In this document: in pieces, positions 53,610 through 63,300 of the stretch
Layout: each line of letters opens with the position of its first letter
Position numbering within the stretch: the stretch's first letter is position 1
NCBI RefSeq assembly: GCF_021650935.1
Contig: NZ_CP091244.1
Coordinates: forward strand, 434,001 to 498,000
Source: Thiothrix winogradskyi
GTDB lineage: Bacteria > Pseudomonadota > Gammaproteobacteria > Thiotrichales > Thiotrichaceae
Direction: 5' to 3'
Length of the DNA: 64,000 bases
The notes under the pieces: model-generated
Database searches by the model: none
Told to the model about the DNA's origin: nothing
The model's input: only the letters and a program-made list of their open reading frames with translations
Program-made: the position numbers and the translations under genes

Positions 53610-54662
53610 TTAACCGCCATTCCCCTGCATCGCCTTCAACGTATCCGGGCTGTATTCAAACGAATCGTAAAACAACTGCGCTTCCGGCAAGCCCTGCGCC
53701 AAAAACGCCGTTTGCGCCGCATTCACCATCGGTGGTGGGCCGCTCAAATACACATCATGCCCCGACAAATCCGGGAAATCACGCGCCACCGCATCATGTA
53801 CCCAGCCCGTGCGCCCCGCCCAAGCATCTTCCGGCAACGGCTCCGACAACACTGGCACGTAAGTCAGCAACGGGTGACGCGACACCCAACTGCGTACCAC
53901 GCTATCCATGTACAAATCCGCCTTAGCCCGCACACCCCAATACAAGTGCACTGGCTTATCCAGCCCTTGTGCCATCATCTGTTCCAACATGCCTTTTAGC
54001 GGCGCAAACCCCGTGCCACCGCCCATCAAAATCAGCGGGCGTTCGGATTCGCGAATGTAAAAACTCCCCAACGGCCCCTCAATGCGCAGCAAAGCTTTTT
54101 CTTTCATCTCATTGAACACATGGCTGGTGAAATAACCACCCGGCACATGCCGAATATGCAATTCCAAAAACTGATCGTTAAACGGCGCATTCGCCAGTGA
54201 AAAACCGCGCCGCTTGCCATCTTTCAGCAAAATGTCGATGTATTGCCCCGCTCGGAAACGCAAGCGTTCGGACGCGGGTAATTTCAGCGTCAACTCCATC
54301 ACATCCGCCGCCAATTTGCGCAGCTTTTCGACCCGCACCGGTAAGGCTTTGATTTCAATGTCCGGCTCAGAACCCACACGCGGCGCATCCAATTCCACAT
54401 CGCTCATAGCGGCTGCCATGCACAAAAACGCTTTGCCGCGTTCTTCCTCATACGGCGCAAGCCCTTGCGGTTCACCAAACGGGTAATGCACCTGCCCACT
54501 CAGCACGGTGGCAGCACACGAACCACACACCCCGCCACGACAGCCGTAAGGCAACGCCACGCCTTGGCGCAAACCCGCCTCCAAAATTGCCTCGTTAGCT
54601 TCTGCCCAAAATGTGTGTCCCGAAGGTTGAACCGTTACCTTGAAAGTCATTGCTGTATCCAT
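53610..54662 (-). CDS. 2Fe-2S ferredoxin-NAD(P)H reductase (CDP-6-deoxy-delta-3,4-glucoseen reductase-like)
   Basis: 350 residues in three domains: an N-terminal plant-type ferredoxin domain with CRGGVCGSCAATVL and a fourth Cys in AFLCMAA; an FAD domain with RGFSLANAP; and an NAD(P)-binding part with LMGGGTGFAPLKGML and VYLSGPPPMVNAA. This layout is that of AscD-like and oxygenase reductase proteins, which pass electrons from NAD(P)H to a partner. No oxygenase is adjacent. An alternative start is the ATG four codons in (54650). Confidence 0.92.
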   Translation of the reverse strand: MDTAMTFKVTVQPSGHTFWAEANEAILEAGLRQGVALPYGCRGGVCGSCAATVLSGQVHYPFGEPQGLAPYEEERGKAFLCMAAAMSDVELDAPRVGSEPDIEIKALPVRVEKLRKLAADVMELTLKLPASERLRFRAGQYIDILLKDGKRRGFSLANAPFNDQFLELHIRHVPGGYFTSHVFNEMKEKALLRIEGPLGSFYIRESERPLILMGGGTGFAPLKGMLEQMMAQGLDKPVHLYWGVRAKADLYMDSVVRSWVSRHPLLTYVPVLSEPLPEDAWAGRTGWVHDAVARDFPDLSGHDVYLSGPPPMVNAAQTAFLAQGLPEAQLFYDSFEYSPDTLKAMQGNGG

Positions 54663-54756
54663 GAAAGTCTCGAATCGGCAGAGTGTAACGCGCAGGAATC
54701 GCTTGTGCTATTCTCCAGATTTTTCCACCCACTTGTTGCCCGCTCGGAGGCCATTC

Positions 54757-55953
54757 ATGCGCATCGGAACCCCGCTTTCCCCCTCAGCCACCCGCGTCAT
54801 GCTGCTCGGCAGCGGCGAACTCGGCAAAGAAGTCATCATTGCCCTGCAACGCTTAGGCGTGGAAGTAATCGCGGTCGACCGTTACGCCGATGCACCGGGG
54901 CATCACGTTGCACACCGCGCACACGCCATCAATATGGCCGACCCGCAAGCCTTACGCGCCTTGGTGGCAGCCGAACAGCCGCATTTTATCGTGCCGGAAA
55001 TCGAAGCAATTGCCACTGATGAACTCGCGGCTATCGAAGCGGATGGCTTAGCGACCGTCATCCCCACCGCTCGCGCCACGCAACTGACCATGAACCGCGA
55101 AGGCATCCGCCGGTTGGCAGCGGAAACCTTAGGCTTGCCAACTTCGCGCTACCACTTCGCCTCCAGTTTGGCAGAGATGCAAGCCGCCGCCGATGACGTG
55201 GGCTACCCCTGTTTCGTCAAGCCGGTGATGTCATCCTCCGGCAAAGGCCAGTCGATGCTAAAAAGCGCGGATGAGGTGGAAGCCGCGTGGGAATACGCAT
55301 TGTCGGCGGGGCGGGTGAATCACGGGCGGGTGATTGTGGAAGAATGCATCCATTTTGATTACGAAATCACCTTGCTCACCGTGCGTGCGGTGGGGGAAAA
55401 CGGCGCAATTGCCACGCATTTCTGTGACCCGATTGGGCATCGCCAAGTCAAAGGTGATTACGTCGAAAGCTGGCAGCCGCAAGCCATGAGCGCCAGCGCC
55501 CTTGCCAAAGCGCAAGACATTGCCGCGAAAATTACGGATAACTTGGGCGGGCGCGGCTTGTTTGGGGTGGAATTATTCGTGCGCGGCGATGAGGTGTATT
55601 TCTCCGAAGTCAGCCCGCGTCCGCACGATACCGGCATGGTGACAATGGCAACGCAATTCCAGAACGAATTCGAGCTACACGCCCGCGCCATCCTCGGTTT
55701 GCCGGTGAATACTGCGTTGCATTCCACGGGCGCAAGCGCGGTGATTTACGGCGGGATGGAAGCGGAAGGCATTGCGTTTGAAGGCGTGGAACACGCGCTG
55801 CAAGTGCCAGAAAGCGACGTGCGCTTGTTCGGCAAGCCGGTGGCGTTCGAGCGGCGGCGCATGGGTGTGGCGTTAGCGCGGGGCAAGGATACCGATGAAG
55901 CGCGGGCGCGAGCGGCGGAAGCGGCAGGGCGTGTGAAGCCAGTGCTGGGTTAA
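54757..55953 (+). CDS. purT: Formate-dependent phosphoribosylglycinamide formyltransferase PurT
   Basis: 398 residues; an ATP-grasp enzyme that makes formyl-GAR from formate and GAR in purine synthesis. Start at the ATG at 54757 with GGAGG six bases upstream; the frame itself opens earlier. Family sequences: VMLLGSGELGKEVIIALQRL, VIPTARATQLTMNREGIRRL, FVKPVMSSSGKGQS and FSEVSPRPHDTGMVT. Divergent from the reductase gene; the two promoters must lie in the roughly 90 bp between them. Confidence 0.96.
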   Translation: MRIGTPLSPSATRVMLLGSGELGKEVIIALQRLGVEVIAVDRYADAPGHHVAHRAHAINMADPQALRALVAAEQPHFIVPEIEAIATDELAAIEADGLATVIPTARATQLTMNREGIRRLAAETLGLPTSRYHFASSLAEMQAAADDVGYPCFVKPVMSSSGKGQSMLKSADEVEAAWEYALSAGRVNHGRVIVEECIHFDYEITLLTVRAVGENGAIATHFCDPIGHRQVKGDYVESWQPQAMSASALAKAQDIAAKITDNLGGRGLFGVELFVRGDEVYFSEVSPRPHDTGMVTMATQFQNEFELHARAILGLPVNTALHSTGASAVIYGGMEAEGIAFEGVEHALQVPESDVRLFGKPVAFERRRMGVALARGKDTDEARARAAEAAGRVKPVLG

Positions 55954-55976
55954 ACACACTCATATAGCCAATTTGC

Positions 55977-56009
55977 CACGCAATGAGTGGCAAATTGACG
56001 TGGACACAT
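55977..56009. repeat. 33-bp palindromic repeat, copy 2
   Basis: CACGCAATGAGTGGCA followed by AATTGACGTGGACACAT. With flanking bases it makes an AATTTGCCAC / GTGGCAAATT hairpin. It lies just 3' of purT and of the truncated HTH gene, and may serve as their terminator. Confidence 0.6.
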
Positions 56010-56147
56010 TGCCGCCACCTGTTTCAAACTGTCGCGCCCCCCGCCGAATACTGCTTCCACTGATGATTCGATGCCCCATTCGACTGGAAATACACCTCCA
56101 ACAAATCAGGAACCGAAATCCGTAACGTCGCCGCGACTTTGATTAAG

Positions 56148-57416
56148 GGGAACCTCTAAAAACCCACTGATACCCACACAAATGTGAGAAAATGCTCATC
56201 TGAGCCACCGCCCCGTTACTAGCCATGCCCAAGAAAAGTGCCATCAAAACCAGTCTGTTTGCCGCCGAAGAGCGTGAACAGAAACTCGACCGCAAGGGCG
56301 ACCTGCTGTCCACGCTGAACCAGCACGTCAACTTTGTCGCCTTGGCAGCAGAAATCGACCACATCGCCCCACGCCCAAGTGACAAGCGAGGAGGCCGTCC
56401 ACCCTACCCAACGGAACTGATGGTACGGGTCTTGGTGTTGCAACACCTGTACAACCTGTCGGACGAGGCATTGGAATACCAATTGCTTGACCGGCTGTCG
56501 TTCCAACGGTTTTGTGGCCTGCGTCATTCCAGCACGATCCCGGATGCCAATACCTTGTGGGTATTCCGTGAACGGATCAGTGCGGCAGGTGGTGCGGATG
56601 CCCTGTTTGATGCCGTCCAACGGCAATTACAACAACACGGTTTTATTGCCCGTGGTGGTCAAATCGTCGATGCCACGCTGGTGGAAGCCCCTAAACAACA
56701 TTTCCACAAAGAAGAAAAGCGCTGTTGGAACAAGCGGCAACACCCGCTGGCTGGACACCTGCCCAACGTCGCCAAAAGGATACGGAAGCAAGCTGGACGA
56801 AAAAACACGGCAAAAGCTACCACGGCTACAAACTCAGTATCAGTGCCGATCGGAAATACAAACTCATCCGCAAACGCCACATCAGCACCGCCAAAGAGCA
56901 TGACACCAACCATTTTGAAGCGGTGCTTGACCGAGCCAACACCAGCCGTGACGTATGGGCGGACAAAGGTTATGAAGACCAATCCCGTGAACAACGCCTC
57001 AACCAAGGTAGCTGGCGGTTACACATCCAGCACAAAGCCAAGAAAGGCAAGCCGCAATCCGACTGCCAGAAACGCCGCAACACCCGCATCGCCAGACCCC
57101 GCGCACGGGTTGAGCATGTGTTTGGGTCAATCTGTGCGATGGGTGGCAAAGCCATCCGCAGCATTGGGTTGGCACGGGCAGTATTCGGCCTCAGCATCAA
57201 AGCAACCGTGTATAACCTGCGTCGGCTCTGTTCGCTCAGAGAGGGCGGAGTTGTGCCCATTTGATGGAGAAATTCCCGAAAAAACAGCAAAAATGCGGAA
57301 AAACAACCTGATTGTGGCTTGGTGTGCTAAAAATTGAGATGGGTTGGTGTTTTTTTAACAAAATGCCGATAGGCCAACGCTAACCGTTGCAATACGCCGG
57401 GTTTTTAGAGGTTCCC
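56148..57416 (+). mobile_element. IS5-family insertion sequence, copy 2
   Basis: 1269 bp, with the same inverted repeats GGGAACCTCTAAAAACCC as copy 1. Flanked by TAAG at 56144-56147 and 57417-57420. One base shorter than copy 1 because of a lost A in an A-run at about 56715. Near-identity to copy 1 shows recent transposition. Confidence 0.93.
56225..57264 (+). pseudogene. IS5-family transposase, frameshifted copy
   Basis: Identical in design to the transposase at 40343 up to QHFHKEEK. There GAAGAAAAAGCG of copy 1 has become GAAGAAAAGCG, and the frame changes; the C-terminal DDE half continues in the other frame (56725-57264). The lost base in an A-run points to a slippage mutation. Programmed frameshifting is less likely because copy 1 is in one frame. 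Confidence 0.85.
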
Positions 57417-57806
57417 TAAGGTCGACACTTTCGCTTCCTGAATCTCTGCCCGCATCAGCTTGTGCCAGGTTTGCCGAGAAATGCCTGAGCGCTCTGCCGC
57501 CTCTTTGAGGCTAAGATCCATCACCTGCATCCGGCGTTGCACGTAGTTGGCTAAATCCATTGATGACATCCCCTATTCCCTCGATAACACCCAATAATGG
57601 CATTGAGTTTCACTGTTTGGGCGTAGGGCAACAAGGTAGAAATTTCCACCCTTGACAAAACTTAAACGCTTATTTGACAACATTGCATCAGACAAAATAT
57701 CAGCTTACACAAACCAATGCTGGATGAAGGTTGAGCATGACCGTCGAGTAACGTTAAACTAGTAGAAACAACGTCTAAAACCCATCCGATTGGGAAGTCT
57801 GGATTT

Positions 57807-58577
57807 ATGTACAAGCCTCAATATTTACTCGGTGATTTTGTTAACGCATTGTTCGCTAACCCGTCGTTTCAAGCACGCTTCGCACTCTACGTTAACTTTA
57901 TCGAAACATTGGGATTTGAGGGGCGAGTTGTTTATACCTACTTGCCACTATTGAGCATAGAACGCGAAGGTAAGCTATTTCCTACGCCACCAGAATTCAC
58001 GCACACCAATGACTATCCTGTTGATTTTCTATATCATTACGTCACAGAGGAGTTAGACCGCTGTGATATTAGCGTCAAAAAGATCAAAAACAATGACTTT
58101 TCGCTGACCAATTATGGCGAATACGCTGACACCATCGGCTTGAAACCTGACGAAAATCACTTTGACAAGCTGGCTACTCAGTTATACGGGTGTGTGAATG
58201 CCCTCAGCATTCCCGCAGCGGGAGTGACGGGCATTTCTACGATCAATATTATTAGCCGCGAACACCCTGCTATCTTTAACCATTTGATGCACGAACGCTC
58301 AGAACTGTTATTGCAGATGACGCAAATATTTCACAGCTTGGTGTTATCTGATCCGCAAACCTGTATGCGGTTTACGTCTCCTTTTTTGCCGAGCTTGAAT
58401 GACACCGAAATCGCTATTTTACGCTATGCGGCAACGGGCAAACCCTTCAAAAATATTCAGGATCATACGGGGATTTCGTATCGCTATGCCTGCAAAGTGC
58501 TGGATACGCTGCGCAATAAATTAGGCGGGATTAACCGGGATAGATTGCTCTATCTAGCTGGACTTTTACGCTTGTAG
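57807..58577 (+). CDS. LuxR-type transcriptional regulator
   Basis: 256 residues. The C-terminal HTH is of the GerE/LuxR type (LNDTEIAILRYAATGKPFKN, ISYRYACKVLDTLRNKLGG), and the N-terminal 170 residues resemble an autoinducer-binding-like sensing domain without a clear set of ligand residues. No luxI-type synthase is in the window, so it may be a solo. It is separated from the split HTH gene by a 237-bp divergent region. Confidence 0.78.
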   Translation: MYKPQYLLGDFVNALFANPSFQARFALYVNFIETLGFEGRVVYTYLPLLSIEREGKLFPTPPEFTHTNDYPVDFLYHYVTEELDRCDISVKKIKNNDFSLTNYGEYADTIGLKPDENHFDKLATQLYGCVNALSIPAAGVTGISTINIISREHPAIFNHLMHERSELLLQMTQIFHSLVLSDPQTCMRFTSPFLPSLNDTEIAILRYAATGKPFKNIQDHTGISYRYACKVLDTLRNKLGGINRDRLLYLAGLLRL

Positions 58578-58597
58578 CAAGCCCAACCCAACATTGT

Positions 58598-58625
58598 GTA
58601 GAGACGCAAAATCTTGCGTCTCTAC
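58598..58625. terminator. Perfect palindrome between luxR-type and HTH-NBR1 genes
   Basis: GTAGAGACGCAA-AATC-TTGCGTCTCTAC: a 12-bp perfect stem with a 4-base loop, 20 bp after the regulator stop and before the convergent gene's 3' end. It could terminate both. It has the look of a dispersed repeat, but only one copy was seen here. Confidence 0.6.
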
Positions 58626-58661
58626 CTTGGCAGACAAACTGCCATTACTGGGCTATCAATC

Positions 58662-59270
58662 TCACGGTATTACTTTAACCATGCAATACAACCCGGCATG
58701 AGAAGGAATTGCTACTTCGCCCGCCGCATTCACACATTTCCAATGCGAAATCGCCGCGTTGCAAGGCGTATTCGGTGCACGCAAACGTACTGCCAAACGC
58801 ACATGCTCACCTGGTTTAGTATCGGGAATCGGCACGCTCTCACTTACTGATGCCAGCGAGGTACTGCCCTCTGTGCTCATGCATTGCAAGCGCCAACCAA
58901 CCCAAGCGTCTTTGCCTAAATTGGTGACCTCCCAGATTTTCTCAAACTCCTCTCCGACCCGAACCTGACTATTATCGGGGAAACTCACATCCGCCACAAA
59001 ACCCAACACGAAAGTGGTACTGCCACCCCGACGCCCGGCTAGTGTTACCTCGCGCCCATCAAAAAAGATACGTAACATGCTTAATGGGTGAGTTTCCAGC
59101 GTATCCGCCACCTGAGTCAGGGTGGATAGCCGTGCTTCACCAATTTCCGCACGTAACAACTTATGCCATGTTTGACGTGAAATTCCCGAACGTTTCGCAG
59201 CTTCCGTGGTCGTCATTTGCATGGCACGCAGACGCAACCGCAAGTATTCTGCTAAATCTAATGCAGACAT
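58662..59270 (-). CDS. HTH protein with a C-terminal NBR1-type Ig-like domain
   Basis: 202 residues. An N-terminal Cro/CI-type HTH (AAKRSGISRQTWHKLLRAEI, LTQVADTLETHPL) is joined through a linker (REVTLAGRRGGS) to a domain with VGEEFEKIWEVTNLGKDAWV and TKPGEHVRLAVRLRAP, the pattern of the NBR1 central Ig-like domain. In bacteria this domain is often surface-related or associated with HTH proteins of unknown role. The paralog at 56034 lacks the Ig part. Confidence 0.78.
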   Translation of the reverse strand: MSALDLAEYLRLRLRAMQMTTTEAAKRSGISRQTWHKLLRAEIGEARLSTLTQVADTLETHPLSMLRIFFDGREVTLAGRRGGSTTFVLGFVADVSFPDNSQVRVGEEFEKIWEVTNLGKDAWVGWRLQCMSTEGSTSLASVSESVPIPDTKPGEHVRLAVRLRAPNTPCNAAISHWKCVNAAGEVAIPSHAGLYCMVKVIP

Positions 59271-59357
59271 GTTTATTATCCCTCAATGATCAACTGACGT
59301 GTGTCAATTTAACAGAAAGGAAATCAAGGCGATAGAGTGCACAAAATTTTAGTTATG

Positions 59358-59413
59358 CATTACATACTATACATAATGTGTTAAAATTATCGTTTTGCAC
59401 TATATACTATGCA
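59358..59413. promoter_or_regulatory. Putative HipB operators
   Basis: Two imperfect palindromes precede hipB: CATTACATACTATACATAATG (59358-59378; arms CATTA/TAATG) and TGCACTATATACTATGCA (59396-59413). They share the core TAtACTAT. HipB-type repressors bind such repeats in their own promoters, so these are the likely autoregulatory sites. Confidence 0.4.
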
Positions 59414-59685
59414 TGGATATGCTATTACTGGGGCAAACTCTGCGCAATGCCCGCAAACAACGCCGTTTTACCCAAGCCGATTTGAGCGCAAAAGTCGGCA
59501 TGAGCCGTGCCACACTCTCTGGAATTGAGAATGGGACGATTCCTGAAGTCGGTATCCGCAAAATACTCGCCCTCTGTTCCGTGTTGGGCTTGGAATTACT
59601 CGCGCAACCCGTCGCGCCGCGCCGCCCCACCTTGCACACGCTGGTGGATGAAGTTACCCAACGCAAAACAGGTCGCACCCCATGA
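59413..59685 (+). CDS. hipB: HipB-type antitoxin / HTH repressor
   Basis: 90 residues from the ATG at 59413. HTH: LRNARKQRRFTQADLSAKVG, MSRATLSGIENGTIPEVGIR; then a short beta-rich tail. The stop overlaps the hipA start by four bases. It should repress the hipBA promoter together with HipA and neutralise it, but hipA is now frameshifted. Confidence 0.85.
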   Translation: MDMLLLGQTLRNARKQRRFTQADLSAKVGMSRATLSGIENGTIPEVGIRKILALCSVLGLELLAQPVAPRRPTLHTLVDEVTQRKTGRTP

Positions 59686-60934
59686 GCAACACCCCACTGA
59701 CGGAATCAGGCAGCCTCGATATTTACGTGCAAAACCAATGCAGCGGCACGCTAGGGCGGAGTGCATTAAGGGCGTTGACGTATGTGTTTGCGTACTTACC
59801 GGATACTCCACCCACCAAAGCCGTTTCACTCACCATGCCAGTAATGCCGGATCAATACGGCTATCAGCAAGGCGTACACCCGATTTTTCAGATGAACCTG
59901 CCCGAAGGCGAGTTACGCGAACTATTACGTAACCGTTTCCAGAAAACCGTGCAGAATTTTGACGATCTCGCCTTATTAGGAATTGTCGGGCATTCACAAA
60001 TCGGGCGCATCCGCATTACCCCCACAGGAACCCTGCCTGACGCGATGCCCTTGCAAGACATGCAAGAATTGCGTACCTATTCCGGCACGGAAGATTTGTT
60101 TGCGGATTTGTTGCAACGTTACGCCCGCTATTCGGGCATTTCCGGCGTACAACCCAAAGTCTTGGTGCGCGATGCCGATACCGTCGCCAGCGCGGCACAA
60201 CTGGAGCAATTCAGTTACCGCGATGCCACCACATCGTCAAAGGCTGGAACCCCGAACGCTTCCCGCAACTCGCCGCCAACGAATACTTTTGTATGCAAGC
60301 CGCTCGCAAAGCCGGGCTAGAAACCCCAGACGTGGAACTCGCCGCACAAGGTCGGCTACTCATCGTCAAACGTTTCGATCTGGATAAGCACGGTGGCTAC
60401 CTCGGTTTTGAAGACTTTTGCGTGCTCAACGGCTTAGCCACCGATGACAAATACGTCGGCAGTTATCAGGATATTGCGCAACGCATCCGCCAATTTGTAT
60501 CCCCCTCGCGGATACACGAAGCACTGGAACAATTTTTCCTCTCATTGGCGCTGACTTGTGCGGTACGCAATGGCGATGCACACCTGAAAAACTTCGGGGT
60601 ACTTTACGATGACCCTGAGGGCGACATCCGCTTTGCGCCCGCCTTTGATATTGTCTCCACTACACCTTACATTCCCAATGACACCTTGGCGCTGTTATTT
60701 GGTGGCAGCAAAGCCTTCCCGGAACGCAAAGCGCTGTTAGCTTTTGCCCGCCAGTTTTGCAATATCAACGAGCGTCGCGCCAAACACCTGCTGGAATGGG
60801 TTGCCCACGGACTGGAAAGCACCTTACCCGACTTACAAGCCTATCAACACCAACACCCCGCTTTCACGGCGATTGGTGAACGGATGCAAACCGTTTGGAA
60901 ACAAGGAATTGCTGAATTGATGGGTATCCATTAG
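59682..60934 (+). pseudogene. hipA: HipA-like kinase toxin gene, frameshifted
   Basis: The first frame (59682-about 60225) encodes the N-terminal domain (LDIYVQNQCSGTLGRSALRA, MNLPEGELRELLRNRF, ISGVQPKVLV). Near 60226 one base is missing, in GCCACCACATCG, where GCCACCCACATC is expected, and the frame changes to HIVKGWNPERFPQLAANEYF. The rest keeps the kinase residues: LLIVKRFDLDK, CAVRNGDAHLKNFGVLY and FAPAFDIVST. Apart from the single shift the gene is well preserved, so the mutation is recent, or is a sequencing error. Confidence 0.88.
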
Positions 60935-60970
60935 TATTCGTGCCTAAACCTCACCGGATTAGCGATTATT

Positions 60971-61786
60971 ATGCTGAAGTATTTAGCACATCTAAGTTGG
61001 GTAAGTTGTTGTGGCTTATTGTTAATATTAACGGGCTGCGAAAAATCCCCCGAAAATCCAGCGGCATCGGCATCCCCCAACGTGACCGTCTTGGAAACCT
61101 ATATCCAAGCATTAGCGCCGGAAGACGAAACCCTCGACACCCGCTTTGGCAAACTACAAATTGCCCACAGCAAGCCCGGACTTCCCCCCGATTCATTGCT
61201 GCTGGATGACAAACAAGTTTTCCAACAAGAAGGTTTTTACCTGTCACTGCACCACTACATCAAACAAAATGCCCGTGACGTGGTGCTTTTCGGCACCAAC
61301 TGCGGCGGTACGGCTTGCCCGCAAGACCAGTTTCACTTCCTGCTACTGGATAACGATGCTGAACCGACGGTGGTGACCCATTCCGATTTCAATGCCATGC
61401 CAGAAGACCTCACCCTCAATGTCGACGGCGAGCGCCTATTACTGGATCTGGGCTTCCAAGCGGGCAAACACAAAAACGCAGTACTGCAAGGCCGCCAATT
61501 AGGTATTGAGCTGGAAACCGTACCCAAAAGCTTTGTGGGTGAAGAAAACTGCCGTTGGTTATACGAAGAAGCCTTAGGCGCGTGCAAAGAATACCAGGAA
61601 ACCGATGCCACTTGCCGCGACCCACAAGCCAGCTTTCCCGGTCACTTGACACGCGGCGTGGCTGCGGTGAGTGAACACCCCGGTTTTGTCAGCGAATCCT
61701 TCGCACGACGTTGCAAGATTGCCTGCGAAAGCGCCAAAATCGTCGATTACCCCACATTTGCCAAAGAAGTGTGTAGCAAATCTTAA
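60971..61786 (+). CDS. Cysteine-rich lipoprotein of unknown function
   Basis: 271 residues. The signal ends CGLLLILTGC, lipobox LTGC with Cys23. The mature protein contains paired cysteines (GTNCGGTACP, GEENCRWLY, GACKEYQETDATCRDP, RRCKIACESAKI, KEVCSKS) likely to form disulfides in the periplasm. No family recognised. It converges on the DUF4080 gene and overlaps it by four bases. Confidence 0.75.
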   Translation: MLKYLAHLSWVSCCGLLLILTGCEKSPENPAASASPNVTVLETYIQALAPEDETLDTRFGKLQIAHSKPGLPPDSLLLDDKQVFQQEGFYLSLHHYIKQNARDVVLFGTNCGGTACPQDQFHFLLLDNDAEPTVVTHSDFNAMPEDLTLNVDGERLLLDLGFQAGKHKNAVLQGRQLGIELETVPKSFVGEENCRWLYEEALGACKEYQETDATCRDPQASFPGHLTRGVAAVSEHPGFVSESFARRCKIACESAKIVDYPTFAKEVCSKS

Positions 61787-63300
61787 GTCAAAAACCGTAA
61801 TTGGCGCTGATTGCCGCTTTTACCCGTAGCATTCGGCATTGTTCGATTCTTACGAACCTCGCTCAAAAACGGAATCTGCCCTTTTTGCCCCGTGACCGCA
61901 TAATCTTGCAGCAAAGCGTCTTCCAGCACGCTTTGCTCAATGCCCAATAGCGCCTGCCCGCCGCCATGCACCAACACGAATAAACGCGGCAAGGCAATTT
62001 GATGGGTTTGTTGCACTTGCGCATAAATCCATCCCGACAACGCCCAGAAACGCGCAAACGGCGCATCCCCCAGCAACAACGGCAAGGTATGTGCAAACCG
62101 CCCGGAATTGGCGATCATGTCCCAATAGCGGGCAAAGCGATTCATCTGCTGCATGGTGTCGAAATCCACCCGATCGGTGCGCAAAATGTTGTACGGCGGT
62201 TGCGGGTTATACACCATTCCAAATGCCTCGGTGTGGCGAATAATCGGCGTACCGCGTAAACGTTTGAGGATGCCTACTTGAATTTCATGCGGATTCAATG
62301 CCATCAAACGGTCAAAACCCGCCCCAAAACTCGGCAAATCCTCCCCCGGTAATCCAAAAATCAGATCGGTGTGCAAATGCGCGGTGGAATGTTCCCGCAA
62401 CCAACGGATATTCTCTGCGGACTTCGCATTATCTTGCTTACGGCTAATCAGCGCCTGCACTTCCGGGTTAAAGGTTTGGATGCCAATCTCAAACTGCAAA
62501 GAACCCGGCGGGAAACGGGTAATCCGTTCTTTAAGCGCATCCGGCAAATGATCGGGAATCAGCTCAAAATGCAAAAACGTTTCCGCGTCCAAACGTTCCA
62601 AAAAAAAGTCCAAAATAGCTACCGTCGTGGCAATTTTCAAATTGAAGGTACGATCCACAAAACGAAACTGACGCAAGCCCCGCTGCCACAGCCGATCCAT
62701 TTCCGCCAAAAAGCCCTGCAAAGCAAACGGCAAGGCGGTTTTATCCAAGGCAGACAGGCAAAACTCACATTTGAACGGACACCCGCGTGACGCTTCCACG
62801 TAAATCGAGCGCGTCGCCAAATCATCTTCCGTGTATTGCGTGTACGGTAGCGCCAACTGTGACAATGGCACTTGCTCACCGGCAATAATTTTGTTCAAGG
62901 GCTTTTGCCCATTCAACAACTGCCCACACAACTGCCGGAAACTCACCTCACCCGCCCCAGTAATCACGTAATCCGCCTGCTGCACAATCGCCTGTTGCGC
63001 GGTTTCATAACTGACTTCCGGGCCACCCAACACAATCACCACCTCAGGGGCGAGTGCTTTGAGTACCGCCACTAAAGCGGTGGTTTCGGTGATATTCCAG
63101 ATATACACTCCCAGACCAATGATACGCGGCTGACAGATCAATAATTGCTCAGCAATATCCAAGGGGCGCATAGCGATCGTAAATTCCATGATTTTTGTTT
63201 GCGCCTGCCACTCCCCCTGATTGGCTAATAAGTAGCGCAAACCCAATGAGGCATGGGTGTAGCGGGCATTCAATGTGCCAATAATAATATCATCAACCAT
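61783..63300 (-). CDS. B12-binding-domain radical SAM protein, DUF4080 type
   Basis: 505 residues from the ATG at 63300 (MVDDIIIGTLNARYTHASLG). An N-terminal cobalamin-binding-like domain (IIGLGVYIWNI, VVIVLGGPEVSYE) is followed by the radical-SAM cluster EASRGCPFKCEFCLSALD and a C-terminal DUF4080 region. The reaction is unknown; related proteins are thought to modify RNA or small molecules. The frame opens 13 codons earlier, but the chosen start matches the family. Confidence 0.9.
   Translation of the reverse strand: MVDDIIIGTLNARYTHASLGLRYLLANQGEWQAQTKIMEFTIAMRPLDIAEQLLICQPRIIGLGVYIWNITETTALVAVLKALAPEVVIVLGGPEVSYETAQQAIVQQADYVITGAGEVSFRQLCGQLLNGQKPLNKIIAGEQVPLSQLALPYTQYTEDDLATRSIYVEASRGCPFKCEFCLSALDKTALPFALQGFLAEMDRLWQRGLRQFRFVDRTFNLKIATTVAILDFFLERLDAETFLHFELIPDHLPDALKERITRFPPGSLQFEIGIQTFNPEVQALISRKQDNAKSAENIRWLREHSTAHLHTDLIFGLPGEDLPSFGAGFDRLMALNPHEIQVGILKRLRGTPIIRHTEAFGMVYNPQPPYNILRTDRVDFDTMQQMNRFARYWDMIANSGRFAHTLPLLLGDAPFARFWALSGWIYAQVQQTHQIALPRLFVLVHGGGQALLGIEQSVLEDALLQDYAVTGQKGQIPFLSEVRKNRTMPNATGKSGNQRQLRFLT

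Larger units (their letters stand above)
56034..57569 (-). pseudogene. Small HTH gene split by the second IS copy
   Basis: The 5' part (57569-57417) encodes MSSMDLANYVQRRMQVMDLS, then AAERSGISRQTWHKLMRAEI and VSTL. The 3' part (56147-56034) encodes IKVAATLRISVPDLLEVYFQ and ends GGATV. Removing the IS and one TAAG joins them as VSTLIKVAATL in frame, giving a Cro/CI-type HTH protein of about 90 residues. It is a paralog of the HTH part of the gene at 58662 (SGISRQTWHKLLRAEI). Confidence 0.82.
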
